From Vagococcus fessus (lineage in GTDB: Bacteria; Bacillota; Bacilli; Lactobacillales; Vagococcaceae), in contig NZ_NGJY01000001.1 in NCBI RefSeq assembly GCF_003987565.1, positions 248,001-312,000 on the forward strand: a DNA stretch of 64,000 bases. The letters run 5' to 3'. A program made the translations under genes and the position numbers. The notes beneath the pieces were generated by a model. That model worked only from the letters and a program-made list of their open reading frames with translations. It did not search any database and was not told the origin of the DNA. Numbering within the stretch: the first letter of the stretch is position 1; each line of letters begins with the position of its first letter. Shown here piece by piece: positions 37,371 to 45,508 of this stretch.

Positions 37371-38568
37371 GTATCGGCTCCTAATCTGGAATGAATTGAC
37401 AAGCTATCTTGTAATTAAAGGAGGCATCATTTTACTCATCTTGTTATCCGTTGTGATGTCTCTTGATTTTATTCAAGGTGAACGCAACTATCTCAAATCA
37501 GACATTTTTTCTTCTTCAACAAGTGAGCACATGCTTGAAGTGGTCTATGGGGGATGGGAGGAGGATACTGCTCTTAATCCTTATCCCATTATTAAAGCAC
37601 TTGAAAAAGCGTCAGGTGTATCCGCTAGATATAAAGGGGGGGATGCGACCTTTTTTGCAAAAGAGAAAGACTGGAAGGTCAAACAAGTTAATCCTCCATT
37701 AACGTATGACAATAACTCCTATGCTATGCCTAATCAAGTGATTGTTAATGAACAAGGTTTAAAAGAGTGGCCTATCAAGATAATAAAAGGAAAAAGTTTG
37801 AAATCGAGCGATTTCACGGCAAAAAAAGAGGATAGAGGACTATTATTAAATAGTGATTTTCAAGCCTATTACAAGGTAGGTCAAACGTTTAATTTAAGTT
37901 GGTTAAGAGAAACAAAACCTAATGACCTTCAAATGGAGAATCTTCCATTTACCATACGTGGTTTTTTCGAAAAGTTACCTGAAACGTCTGACACACCAAG
38001 TCCGGAATTGATAGTCCCATTATTTTTTGAAACACTACCCCAAAATAAAATTATACAATATGATTTAAGCCATTATTATTTCCCTCTTGAAAAACGTGAC
38101 CTTACAGCCTATCACCTTGATAAAGTCATCAGAGATAATCTGACTGGAACGGGGTACACAAGAGTGACTGTTCAAGACAAAAGGCAATACGAAGATTCTG
38201 AGAAGACTTTTTTCAAAGATAAGGCGGTAGTTTTGGGCTATGAGTCTGTTTTATTTATGCTATTTACGTTATTACAAGTCATGGTGGTTTCGGCCTTGTT
38301 AATTAGAAAAAGAATGCGAACCTATCGTATTTTTTATGCGACAGGTTTAGATAAAAAGAGTTTATTCTTAGGGATTATACTAGCGTACAGTTTTTTATTT
38401 ATTATTATGCTGCTGTTATTATATTTACTGCAAGTCTACTACCTTCAACATGAATGGGAGTTAAAAAGTATCGTAATAGGACTTGGATTTTGGGTGGTGA
38501 CGTATCTCTTAATCGTGAGTATGACCTGTATGAAACAATTAAAAAAAGAACGGATGGTGATAACGTGA
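37363..38568 (+). CDS. FtsX/MacB-like ABC permease, second subunit
   Basis: A 401-residue membrane protein with the same layout as its neighbour: one N-terminal span (about 17-36), an external domain of about 240 residues and three C-terminal spans (from about 285). The external domain contains IIKGKSLKSSDF, RGLLLNSDFQAYYKVGQTF and FTIRGFF, the MacB-type core pattern. Low similarity to the first permease suggests a true heterodimer. The GTG start of the ATPase gene overlaps its TGA stop, so translation is coupled. Confidence 0.75.
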   Translation: MSKYRLLIWNELTSYLVIKGGIILLILLSVVMSLDFIQGERNYLKSDIFSSSTSEHMLEVVYGGWEEDTALNPYPIIKALEKASGVSARYKGGDATFFAKEKDWKVKQVNPPLTYDNNSYAMPNQVIVNEQGLKEWPIKIIKGKSLKSSDFTAKKEDRGLLLNSDFQAYYKVGQTFNLSWLRETKPNDLQMENLPFTIRGFFEKLPETSDTPSPELIVPLFFETLPQNKIIQYDLSHYYFPLEKRDLTAYHLDKVIRDNLTGTGYTRVTVQDKRQYEDSEKTFFKDKAVVLGYESVLFMLFTLLQVMVVSALLIRKRMRTYRIFYATGLDKKSLFLGIILAYSFLFIIMLLLLYLLQVYYLQHEWELKSIVIGLGFWVVTYLLIVSMTCMKQLKKERMVIT

Positions 38569-39248
38569 CAAAGGTAATCTATCAGTTAAATCAGGTCATT
38601 AAAACCTATCAAGATGGTGAAAATCAGTCATTTAATGTTCTTGATATCGAGGCATTTACGTGTTTAGAAGGGGAATTTGTTGCGATAGTTGGAGAAAGTG
38701 GCAGTGGGAAAAGTACGTTGTTAAATGTCCTTGGCGTTCTTGATGGATTTGAAAGTGGTGAGGTGAAGCTTGCAGGAAAGAGTACCGGTAAGCTGAGTGA
38801 TAAAGAAAAAGCACGGCTTAGAAGTCAAAAAATAGGCTTCGTTTTGCAAAATTTTGGTTTAGTGGATGATTTTACAGTCAAAGAAAATATCATGTTGCCT
38901 GTTTCTTATTTACCAAAAAACGAACGCAACGCTTGTCGTGAGCGCTTAGATGATTTGGCAGAGGAATTAGGGATTACCGCATTATTAAAAAAATTACCGA
39001 AAAAGTTATCTGGAGGACAAAAGCAACGGGTAGCGATTGCTAGAGCTTTGATTAATGATCCTGCCATTATTTTGGCAGATGAGCCAACTGGGAATTTAGA
39101 TGTGGTTAATTCTGAACAAGTGATGCTTATATTAAAGGCAAAACAACTAGAAGGTAAGACTATTTTATTAGTGACACACGATGAACAATCAGCCCAAAGA
39201 TGCGATAGAGTGGTTCGATTGGTGGATGGAAAGATTTTTTCTAGCTAA
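38565..39248 (+). CDS. ABC transporter ATP-binding protein of the FtsX-type cluster
   Basis: A 227-residue ATPase of the LolD/MacB type: Walker A GESGSGKST, Q-loop in FVLQNFGLVDDFTV, signature LSGGQKQR, Walker B IILADEPTGNLD and switch His VTHDEQ. GTG at 38565 is chosen because it overlaps the upstream stop in the form GTGA. An in-frame ATG at 38454 lies deep inside the preceding gene and would add a non-homologous extension. It powers the two permeases encoded immediately upstream. The following 397 bases hold the trp leader. Confidence 0.88.
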   Translation: MTKVIYQLNQVIKTYQDGENQSFNVLDIEAFTCLEGEFVAIVGESGSGKSTLLNVLGVLDGFESGEVKLAGKSTGKLSDKEKARLRSQKIGFVLQNFGLVDDFTVKENIMLPVSYLPKNERNACRERLDDLAEELGITALLKKLPKKLSGGQKQRVAIARALINDPAIILADEPTGNLDVVNSEQVMLILKAKQLEGKTILLVTHDEQSAQRCDRVVRLVDGKIFSS

Positions 39249-39287
39249 TTATTTTTAGCAGTAGAAACTGGTTAAAAAATTTAAGTA

Positions 39288-39316
39288 TTGACATTCTTGT
39301 TTTTTCAAAGTAAACT
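39288..39316 (+). promoter_or_regulatory. Predicted promoter of the trp leader
   Basis: A perfect TTGACA (39288-39293) and TAAACT (39311-39316) are separated by 17 bases, upstream of the leader peptide. No promoter this good is seen closer to trpX. Confidence 0.65.
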
Positions 39317-39354
39317 GCGTATTATATTAAATCATACAGAAAAGAGGGATTTTC

Positions 39355-39417
39355 ATGAGACAACTATCATTAACGACAAACGAGCAAAGACAATCTTGGC
39401 AAAGCTGGCGTAGATAG
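39355..39417 (+). CDS. Putative Trp-containing leader peptide of the trpXYZ operon
   Basis: A 20-codon reading frame with an AGAGGG ribosome binding site seven bases before its ATG. The peptide begins MRQLSLTTNE and ends QSWQSWRR. Trp codons are at 39397-39399 and 39406-39408 (residues 15 and 18), just before the TAG. Tryptophan is rare, so two in the last six residues upstream of a tryptophan-type transporter is suggestive of a sensor of charged tRNA-Trp. The stop codon overlaps the first strand of a series of alternative hairpins. It is too short for ordinary gene finding; translation is inferred. Confidence 0.75.
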   Translation: MRQLSLTTNEQRQSWQSWRR

Positions 39418-39535
39418 TTGTATGTATGACAATCCGTTCATAGATACAACTTTAGAGTACATTCTAAACTTGTATCTATGTGGCTAACTATAGCGTTTTT
39501 TACCGACCACATAGAGGATATCTATGTGGTTTTTT
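39416..39535 (+). promoter_or_regulatory. Four-way alternative hairpin attenuator with terminator
   Basis: Strand 1 (39416-39428) pairs with strand 2 (39439-39451) in 12 of 13 positions, loop 10 bases. Strand 2 (39439-39449) also pairs perfectly with strand 3 (39470-39480). Strand 3 (39475-39483, TCTATGTGG) pairs with strand 4 (39507-39515, CCACATAGA). Strand 4 (39506-39515) pairs over 10 bases with strand 5 (39521-39530), loop GGATA, followed by a T-run, as a terminator. The pairings are mutually exclusive in sequence. Stalling at the Trp codons would leave strand 1 free and favour 1:2 and 3:4 (read-through). A ribosome at the stop codon would mask strand 1 and favour 2:3 and 4:5 (termination). 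Confidence 0.78.
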
Positions 39536-39577
39536 GCATTTATTTGGCGACTTAATGGTTTATTAAGGGCGTATTCT

Positions 39578-39613
39578 AAGGCAATGACCGTATATAAGGT
39601 CATTGCCTTTTTG
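39578..39613 (+). terminator. Second intrinsic terminator in the trp leader
   Basis: AAGGCAATGACC (39578-39589) pairs perfectly with its complement (39598-39609) around an 8-base loop, followed by TTTTTG. It lies 36 bases before trpX, after the attenuator terminator. No competing upstream strand was found for it. Confidence 0.8.
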
Positions 39614-39645
39614 TATATAAAAAAATAAGAAATGGGGAAACAAAA

Positions 39646-40647
39646 ATGAAAAATAGAGGATTAATAGCACTAGTACTAATTATTTTAGGGGTACTAGCTA
39701 GTCAATTTATTACTGGAAAACAAGAGATGTCACAAGAGAAAGAGACCACTGTTCAAATGAAGACAGTAGGTGTTTTGCAGTATGTGAGCCATCCCGCATT
39801 AGATGAGATATACCGTGGGGTACAAGATGGTCTAAAAGAAAAAGGCTATGAAGAGAACAAGAATCTAAAATTGGTTTTTCAAAATGGACAAGCCGATCAA
39901 AGTAAACTGGCAACAATGAGTCAGCAGCTCCTTGAAAAAGACTCGGATGTTTTAGTAGGTATTGCCACACCCGCAGCACAGGCATTAGCCAATACAACAA
40001 AAGAAGTACCACTCGTACTAGGCGCAGTAACCGATCCCAAAGCAGCTCACTTAGTCATGGATAACGAAAAACCAGGCGGAAATATTACAGGTGTCAGCGA
40101 TCAATCGCCTGTTGATGCTCAATTAGATTTAGCAGTTGAACTCTTACCAAAAGCTAAAACAATTGGGGTGTTATACTCATCAGCTGAGGATAACTCAGCT
40201 TATCAAGCAAAACGTGTTGAAGAAGAAGGGAAGAAAAGAGGCTTAACCGTTAAAACGTACCCTGTTCCATCAAGTAATCAAATTGCACAGATGGTCCAAG
40301 TAATGACATCAGAGGTCGATATGATTTATTTGCCGACAGATAATGTGATTGCCAATGCTATGGAGATGGTAGTTGATGGTGCTAATAAAAAATCTATTCC
40401 AATCATACCTTCCGTGGATACGATGGTAGAACAAGGTGGTTTAGCGACAGTAGGGATAAATCAATATGAGATAGGTCGTCAAACCGGAAAAATGGTGGGC
40501 GATATATTAGACGGAAAATCTAAACCAGAAAGCACACCGATTTATACATTTACGACAGGAGATGTGATTGTGAATGAACAACAGGCTGAAAAATTAGGGG
40601 TGACGATTCCAAAAGATGTATTAGAGAAGGCTAAAAAAACGAAATAG
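39646..40647 (+). CDS. trpX: Tryptophan-type ABC transporter substrate-binding protein TrpX
   Basis: A 333-residue extracytoplasmic binding protein with an uncleaved-looking N-terminal hydrophobic segment (about 5-24) and no lipobox Cys, followed by a periplasmic-binding fold: VGVLQYVSHPALDEIYRGV at the start and TVGINQYEIGRQTGKMV late. It belongs to the ABC substrate-binding family that includes streptococcal TrpX, a tryptophan-uptake component. The Trp-coded leader upstream supports tryptophan or a related aromatic as ligand. It has a strong GGGGAAAC-type site. It forms an operon with the permease and ATPase. Confidence 0.85.
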   Translation: MKNRGLIALVLIILGVLASQFITGKQEMSQEKETTVQMKTVGVLQYVSHPALDEIYRGVQDGLKEKGYEENKNLKLVFQNGQADQSKLATMSQQLLEKDSDVLVGIATPAAQALANTTKEVPLVLGAVTDPKAAHLVMDNEKPGGNITGVSDQSPVDAQLDLAVELLPKAKTIGVLYSSAEDNSAYQAKRVEEEGKKRGLTVKTYPVPSSNQIAQMVQVMTSEVDMIYLPTDNVIANAMEMVVDGANKKSIPIIPSVDTMVEQGGLATVGINQYEIGRQTGKMVGDILDGKSKPESTPIYTFTTGDVIVNEQQAEKLGVTIPKDVLEKAKKTK

Positions 40648-40662
40648 AAAAGAGGAATAGAG

Positions 40663-41547
40663 ATGATTGTATCAACAATAGGACAAGGATTAATGTGGGG
40701 AATTTTAGGAGTAGGAATATTTATGACGTACCGTATTCTTAATTTCCCAGATATGACAACAGAAGGGTCATACCCCTTAGGTGCGGCTGTTTGTGTGATG
40801 GGGATAACGCAAGGGGTATCACCGATAGTTGCCACTCTTTTAGGTGTTTTGGCAGGTATGATAGCAGGTCTTATAACAGGCTTACTTTATACTAAGGGTA
40901 AAATACCAATTATTCTATCAGGTATCTTAGTGATGTCAGGTTTGAATTCTGTTATTTTATACATTATGAAATCACCGAGTTTATCGTTATTAAATCAAAA
41001 GAAATTACACGACTCAGTCAATGTTCTAAGCTTACCTCCTTATTTTGATACAGTGGTTATAGGCGGGGGTGCGGTTATCGTAATCGTGACATTAGTAGGA
41101 GTATTCTTTCATACAACACTGGGTCAAGCTTACGTTGCAACAGGAGATAACGAAGTGATGGCTCGTTCATTTGGTATCAATACAGATCGAATGAAAATAC
41201 TTGGGTTAACCGTGTCAAATGGTATCATCGCATTGTCCGGCGCGTTACTTGCTCAAAACGACGGGTATGCCAGTGTTGATAAAGGAATTGGTGTTATTGT
41301 AATAGGACTTGCTTCAATTATTATAGGTGAAGTTTTATTTGGTCAATTAACCCTAATCGAACGATTAGTCGCGATTGTAATGGGGAGTATTTTATACCAA
41401 CTTCTTATTTTATTAGTCATCAAACTAGGCTTTAACACCAACTATTTAAAATTAATTTCGGCGATTATCCTAGCCATGTGCTTGATGATGCCACAAATTA
41501 GAACACGATTATTTGGTCGATTAACATTAAAAAAGGTGGGAAACTAA
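40663..41547 (+). CDS. trpY: Tryptophan-type ABC transporter permease TrpY
   Basis: A 294-residue membrane protein with about eight to nine spans, related to the branched-chain-amino-acid-type permeases (LivH-like). The sequence GIFMTYRILNFPDMTTEGSYPLGAAV near the N-terminus and GDNEVMARSFGINTDRMKILGL, the ATPase-contact loop, are typical of the family that partners TrpX. It starts 15 bases after trpX and abuts the ATPase gene. Substrate specificity is inferred from family and leader. Confidence 0.86.
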   Translation: MIVSTIGQGLMWGILGVGIFMTYRILNFPDMTTEGSYPLGAAVCVMGITQGVSPIVATLLGVLAGMIAGLITGLLYTKGKIPIILSGILVMSGLNSVILYIMKSPSLSLLNQKKLHDSVNVLSLPPYFDTVVIGGGAVIVIVTLVGVFFHTTLGQAYVATGDNEVMARSFGINTDRMKILGLTVSNGIIALSGALLAQNDGYASVDKGIGVIVIGLASIIIGEVLFGQLTLIERLVAIVMGSILYQLLILLVIKLGFNTNYLKLISAIILAMCLMMPQIRTRLFGRLTLKKVGN

Positions 41548-42315
41548 ATGGCAGTAGCAGTAGTGGAAATTAAAGACGGTGTAAAATGTTTAGATAATGA
41601 TGGCATGGAGAATCGTTTAATCATGGACCATTTGAATTTAACCGTAAAACCTGGTGAGTTTATCACGGTATTAGGAGGAAATGGTGCTGGAAAATCAACA
41701 CTTTTTAATAGTATTGCAGGAAATCTAACCTTAAGTTCAGGCGATATTTTTATGAAGGGTCAAAACGTGACACATCAAAAAGAAGAACAACGTTCGAATT
41801 ATTTGGCACGGGTTTTTCAAGACCCAAAGATGGGCACAGCGCCTCGCATGACCGTAGCAGAGAATTTGTTAGTTGCGTTAGATAGAGGAAAAAGACGAGG
41901 ATTTAAGCGTCGTAAATTAAAAGAAAATAAAGTTTATTTTGAGGAATTATGTTGTTTAACGGGAAATGGATTGGAAAAACATTTAGATACACCTGTCGGA
42001 CAGTTATCAGGAGGACAAAGACAAGCCTTAAGTTTACTAATGGCAACCATGACTAAACCAGATTTGTTGTTACTTGATGAGCATACCGCTGCACTTGATC
42101 CAAAGACTGCTAAGCAAATCATGACCTTGACTCAAAAACAGATTGAAGACCATGAGTTAACCTGTTTAATGATTACTCATCGTATGGAAGATGCTTTGGT
42201 TTATGGCAATCGTTTGATTGTCTTAGAAAAAGGGAAAGTAGTTTTAGATTTAACTAAAGAAGAGAAGGAAAACGTAACGTTAACGGATTTATTAGAGTTG
42301 TTTGAAGGGAAATAA
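41548..42315 (+). CDS. trpZ: Tryptophan-type ABC transporter ATP-binding protein TrpZ
   Basis: A 255-residue cytosolic ATPase with Walker A LGGNGAGKST (about 45-54), signature LSGGQRQA, Walker B LLLLDEHTAALD and switch His in MITHRMEDA. It energises uptake through TrpY. The start codon is the ATG directly after the trpY stop, with AAGGTGGGAA at the permease end as its ribosome binding site. The operon ends at a terminator shared with the convergent MacB-like gene. Confidence 0.88.
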   Translation: MAVAVVEIKDGVKCLDNDGMENRLIMDHLNLTVKPGEFITVLGGNGAGKSTLFNSIAGNLTLSSGDIFMKGQNVTHQKEEQRSNYLARVFQDPKMGTAPRMTVAENLLVALDRGKRRGFKRRKLKENKVYFEELCCLTGNGLEKHLDTPVGQLSGGQRQALSLLMATMTKPDLLLLDEHTAALDPKTAKQIMTLTQKQIEDHELTCLMITHRMEDALVYGNRLIVLEKGKVVLDLTKEEKENVTLTDLLELFEGK

Positions 42316-42316
42316 A

Positions 42317-42350
42317 AAATCAGCTGAGATTAGTCTCAGCTGGTTTTGTT
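42317..42350. terminator. Terminator between convergent trpZ and MacB-like gene
   Basis: CAGCTGAGA and TCTCAGCTG form a 9-base stem around TTAG, with A-rich and T-rich flanks. Confidence 0.85.
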
Positions 42351-44704
42351 TATTCTGAACGTAAAGCGGTAACTGGGTCTTTTTTAGAAGCCATTTTAGC
42401 AGGAATTGCGCCACCAATCATCGTTAAAACAACACTAATTAAGATTAAGATACCCGCGTGTACTGGGTTTAATTGTGCGACATTTTCTAAGTCTGCTAAA
42501 TTTAAGAAGACTTTGTTAATCGGTATAGTTAAAAGATAGGTGATAGCAATACCAAGCGAGCCAGAGAAAAGGCCAACAATGAACGTTTCAGCATTAAACA
42601 CCCGTGTCACATCTTTCTTACGCGCACCAAGAGAACGAAGGACACCAATTTCTTTAGTACGTTCTAGCACAGAGATGTAGATGATAATCCCAATCATAAT
42701 CATGGATACGAGTAAGGATACACCGGCAAAGGCAATTAAGACGATGGTAATACCGTCCATAATATTACCAGTTAAATCAACCATCATAGCGGCTAAATCT
42801 GTGTATATAATTTTCTCTTTTTCTTTTTTACCTTTGTTCCATTTATCGAGATAAGTGATGACTTTATCTTTTGACTCAAAATTTTTAGGATGAATATCAA
42901 TACCAACTGGCATTTCTGTTGCACCAAGTTGTGCTAAGATTTGAGCCTTTGTAACGAGTGTCGGAGTTGGCACCTTTTCTTCTGGTCGGAAACGAGAGCT
43001 TTCTTTTTCTGGCGCTTTATCATCACCAAAAGGTTGGCCTGTCAGAATATTATAGTCTGTTTTCTTTTGTGCTTTCACAACATTAGAATCTAAAGCTTCT
43101 TTTATAACAGATTGAGCTAAGATATCACTGTAAACAATCCCTTCAGGAAGGGTTGAAATGGAAGCATCTTCTTTAATTCGAATGACTGAACTAATTGTAA
43201 GTTCCGTGTTGTTTTTGTTATCTTTTAGTTCTTTTAAGTCCTCTTTAGAGGATTTGTTTTTGTAGAGTTCACCTTGCTCTTGATACAGGTCATTGTTATG
43301 AATTAATTGATATTTTTTACCTATAATGTCATCAAAGTCAATTGGGTTTAATTTATCCAGTTTGAAACCAAGTTCAGTTAAAACTGTAGTTGGCATTTTA
43401 TTCGATTCATCGACAATTAAGGCTAATTCCGTTTCATCCTGTGGGAATTGACCAGCTAGTACGTCGTAGTTTGTTTCTAGGTAAGTCGTATCGAATGTTT
43501 TTTTCTTTGTAGGATAACTAGAGAACGGTAAGCTACTTGTATTAATCAATTTAGGTTCTGTAGCAGTAGGGTCTAATAGTGATAGATTAAGCTGACGTGT
43601 GTAGTTAATTCCCTCTACTAAATCACGGTCTAATTTATCAATATATGTCAGATACTCGTCAGATAATTTATTTTTGTGTTGAACTGTTTCTTCTTCTAAA
43701 TCAACAGGAAAGAGCTGTTTTTTATATGTAAATTCTTTTGTGCCAGCTTTAGTCGAATCAGGTCGTTTATGCATACTTTGCATTTGAGTCCCAATTGTAA
43801 TGGGGTAATTAGCAAGCGAGCCTTTTTCAAAATCACCCACTTGTTTGTTAAAACCGTTAGATAAAGATAGGACGAGAGCTATTCCTATAATCCCAATACT
43901 TGAAGCAAAGGCAGTTAGGCCGGTACGCCATTTTTTGGTAATAATATTATTACCAGACAATTTTAAAGCGGTGAAAAAACTCATACTCGTTTTTTTAGGT
44001 TTGTATTTACGACGAGTAGGAGAGGGCTCATAAGGGTTACTATCTGATAAGACCTGTCCATCAGAAAAGCGAATGATACGGTCAGCATAAGCTTCAGCTA
44101 ATTCTGGATTATGGGTGACCATCAAGACTAGTTTGTCTTTAGAGATAGATTGAATAAGTTCCATAATTTGTTCACTTGTATGAGTGTCTAATGCACCAGT
44201 TGGCTCATCAGCTAAGATGACCTCAGGATTGTTAGCTAGAGAACGAGCAATTGCCACACGTTGCATCTGACCACCAGATAATTGGTTAGGTTTCTTAGTC
44301 ACATGGTCGGATAATCCAACTTGTTCCAGTACTTCTAAGGCCTTTTGTTGTTTTACCTTTTTACGAACACCAGATAATGTCATGCCCATCTCAACGTTGT
44401 CTGCAACAGAAAGGTGAGAAATTAAATTGTAGCTTTGAAAGATGAAGCCGACGCTGTTATTACGGTAAGCATCCCAATCGCCATCTTTAAATTCTTTAGT
44501 ACTGGTTCCTTGGATTAGTAAGTCGCCTGAGTCATAACGGTCAAGTCCGCCGATAATATTAAGTAAGGTTGTTTTACCTGAGCCACTAGGGCCAAGTATG
44601 GCTACAAATTCATTTTTTCTAAAGGTTAAACTCACATCATCTAAAGCAAGTTGATGAAAGTCACCTGTTATATATTCTTTTTTTAAGTGCTGTAATTCAA
44701 TCAT
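42350..44704 (-). CDS. MacB-like ABC transporter, fused ATPase-permease
   Basis: A 784-residue protein: an N-terminal ATPase (1-225; Walker A GPSGSGKTT at 38-46, LSGGQMQR, VILADEPTGALD, VTHNPE), a first membrane span near 255-285, a large extracytoplasmic region of about 350 residues, and three C-terminal spans with the FtsX motif ERTKEIGVLRSLGARKKDV. This is the MacB/type VII mechanotransmission fold. It is divergent from a two-component system, the arrangement typical of antimicrobial-peptide sensing and detoxification modules in Firmicutes. The actual ligand is unknown. GGAGGC precedes its ATG on the - strand. Confidence 0.88.
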   Translation of the reverse strand: MIELQHLKKEYITGDFHQLALDDVSLTFRKNEFVAILGPSGSGKTTLLNIIGGLDRYDSGDLLIQGTSTKEFKDGDWDAYRNNSVGFIFQSYNLISHLSVADNVEMGMTLSGVRKKVKQQKALEVLEQVGLSDHVTKKPNQLSGGQMQRVAIARSLANNPEVILADEPTGALDTHTSEQIMELIQSISKDKLVLMVTHNPELAEAYADRIIRFSDGQVLSDSNPYEPSPTRRKYKPKKTSMSFFTALKLSGNNIITKKWRTGLTAFASSIGIIGIALVLSLSNGFNKQVGDFEKGSLANYPITIGTQMQSMHKRPDSTKAGTKEFTYKKQLFPVDLEEETVQHKNKLSDEYLTYIDKLDRDLVEGINYTRQLNLSLLDPTATEPKLINTSSLPFSSYPTKKKTFDTTYLETNYDVLAGQFPQDETELALIVDESNKMPTTVLTELGFKLDKLNPIDFDDIIGKKYQLIHNNDLYQEQGELYKNKSSKEDLKELKDNKNNTELTISSVIRIKEDASISTLPEGIVYSDILAQSVIKEALDSNVVKAQKKTDYNILTGQPFGDDKAPEKESSRFRPEEKVPTPTLVTKAQILAQLGATEMPVGIDIHPKNFESKDKVITYLDKWNKGKKEKEKIIYTDLAAMMVDLTGNIMDGITIVLIAFAGVSLLVSMIMIGIIIYISVLERTKEIGVLRSLGARKKDVTRVFNAETFIVGLFSGSLGIAITYLLTIPINKVFLNLADLENVAQLNPVHAGILILISVVLTMIGGAIPAKMASKKDPVTALRSE

Positions 44705-44830
44705 AGAAAGCCTCCTCTTTACTGCTTATATTGTAACATGGGACTTTAAACTGTATGTTAACAAAACACTTAATAGTGAGTTGATATTTGTGGTATAGTA
44801 TTTAATTATCTAGGTGTAAAGGAGAGACGT
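44705..44830. promoter_or_regulatory. Divergent control region of MacB-like gene and two-component system
   Basis: On the - strand an extended -10 (TG-T-TACAAT, complement of 44730-44738) precedes the ABC gene. On the + strand TGG-TATAGT (44791-44799) is an extended -10 for the regulator gene, about 32 bases before its start. No clear direct repeat for the response regulator was found by eye. Confidence 0.45.
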
Positions 44831-45508
44831 ATGGTTAAGATACTAGTAGCAGAAGATGATTTAGAACTTAAAAATTTATATACAGAAGTGTTATCTGGTG
44901 TGGGCTATGATGTCATAGCGGCAACCAATGGTAAAGAAGCTTTAAAAGAATTGGAAAGAAATCGAATAGACCTTGTGATTTCAGATGTCATGATGCCGGA
45001 AATAGATGGGTTAGAATTAACAGAAGCCATTCGTTTATCTAATAAAACGATTCCGATTTTAATGATTTCAGCGAAAGATACCTTTAGGGATAAAGAAGCT
45101 GGTTTTATGGTAGGAACAGATGACTATATGGTAAAACCAGTTGATATTAACGAGATGTTACTTAGAGTGAAGGCGTTATTGCGTCGCGCTCAGATTTTAA
45201 CAGATCAACAAATGACCATAGGTGAAACTGTCTTAGCATTAGATGAGCTGAAAGTCATGTGGCAAGGGCATAGACTGATTTTGCCTCAAAAAGAGTTTTT
45301 ACTGTTATATAAACTAGCGTCCTCGCAAAATAAAATATTCACGCGCCAACAACTAATGGATGATATTTGGGGGTTGAACTCTGAGACAGACCCTCGAACA
45401 GTTGATGTCCATATTAACCGATTACGAGATAAATTAGCAGATAATCCTGATTTAACTATTAAAACCATTAGGGGGCTAGGGTATAAGTTAGGAGAAAGAG
45501 ATGCATAA
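44831..45508 (+). CDS. OmpR-family response regulator
   Basis: A 225-residue regulator with a canonical receiver: acidic pair in VAEDD (7-10), phospho-acceptor Asp52 (VISDVMMP), the Ser in MISAKD and the Lys in DDYMVKP. A winged-helix domain follows (about 125-222, ending RTVDVHINRLRDKL and TIRGLGYKL). It overlaps the kinase gene by 8 bases, so the two form a matched pair. Divergent placement suggests it regulates the MacB-like ABC gene. Confidence 0.93.
   Translation: MVKILVAEDDLELKNLYTEVLSGVGYDVIAATNGKEALKELERNRIDLVISDVMMPEIDGLELTEAIRLSNKTIPILMISAKDTFRDKEAGFMVGTDDYMVKPVDINEMLLRVKALLRRAQILTDQQMTIGETVLALDELKVMWQGHRLILPQKEFLLLYKLASSQNKIFTRQQLMDDIWGLNSETDPRTVDVHINRLRDKLADNPDLTIKTIRGLGYKLGERDA

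Noticed and set aside
35651-39248. Lactococcin 972-type bacteriocin and immunity cluster
   Set aside because: The first gene product lacks bacteriocin precursor features I can recognise, and the transporter has two separate FtsX-like permeases rather than one large integral membrane protein.
39483-39500. Small hairpin GCTA-ACTA-TAGC followed by a T-run
   Set aside because: A four-base stem is too weak for a terminator. The T-run seems to lie in the single-stranded linker between strands 3 and 4 of the attenuator.
39249-39645. T-box riboswitch upstream of trpXYZ
   Set aside because: A T-box needs the AGGGTGG-type motif and a specifier loop with a Trp codon. No such motif is present in this 397-base region; the Trp codons lie in a translatable peptide with a ribosome binding site.
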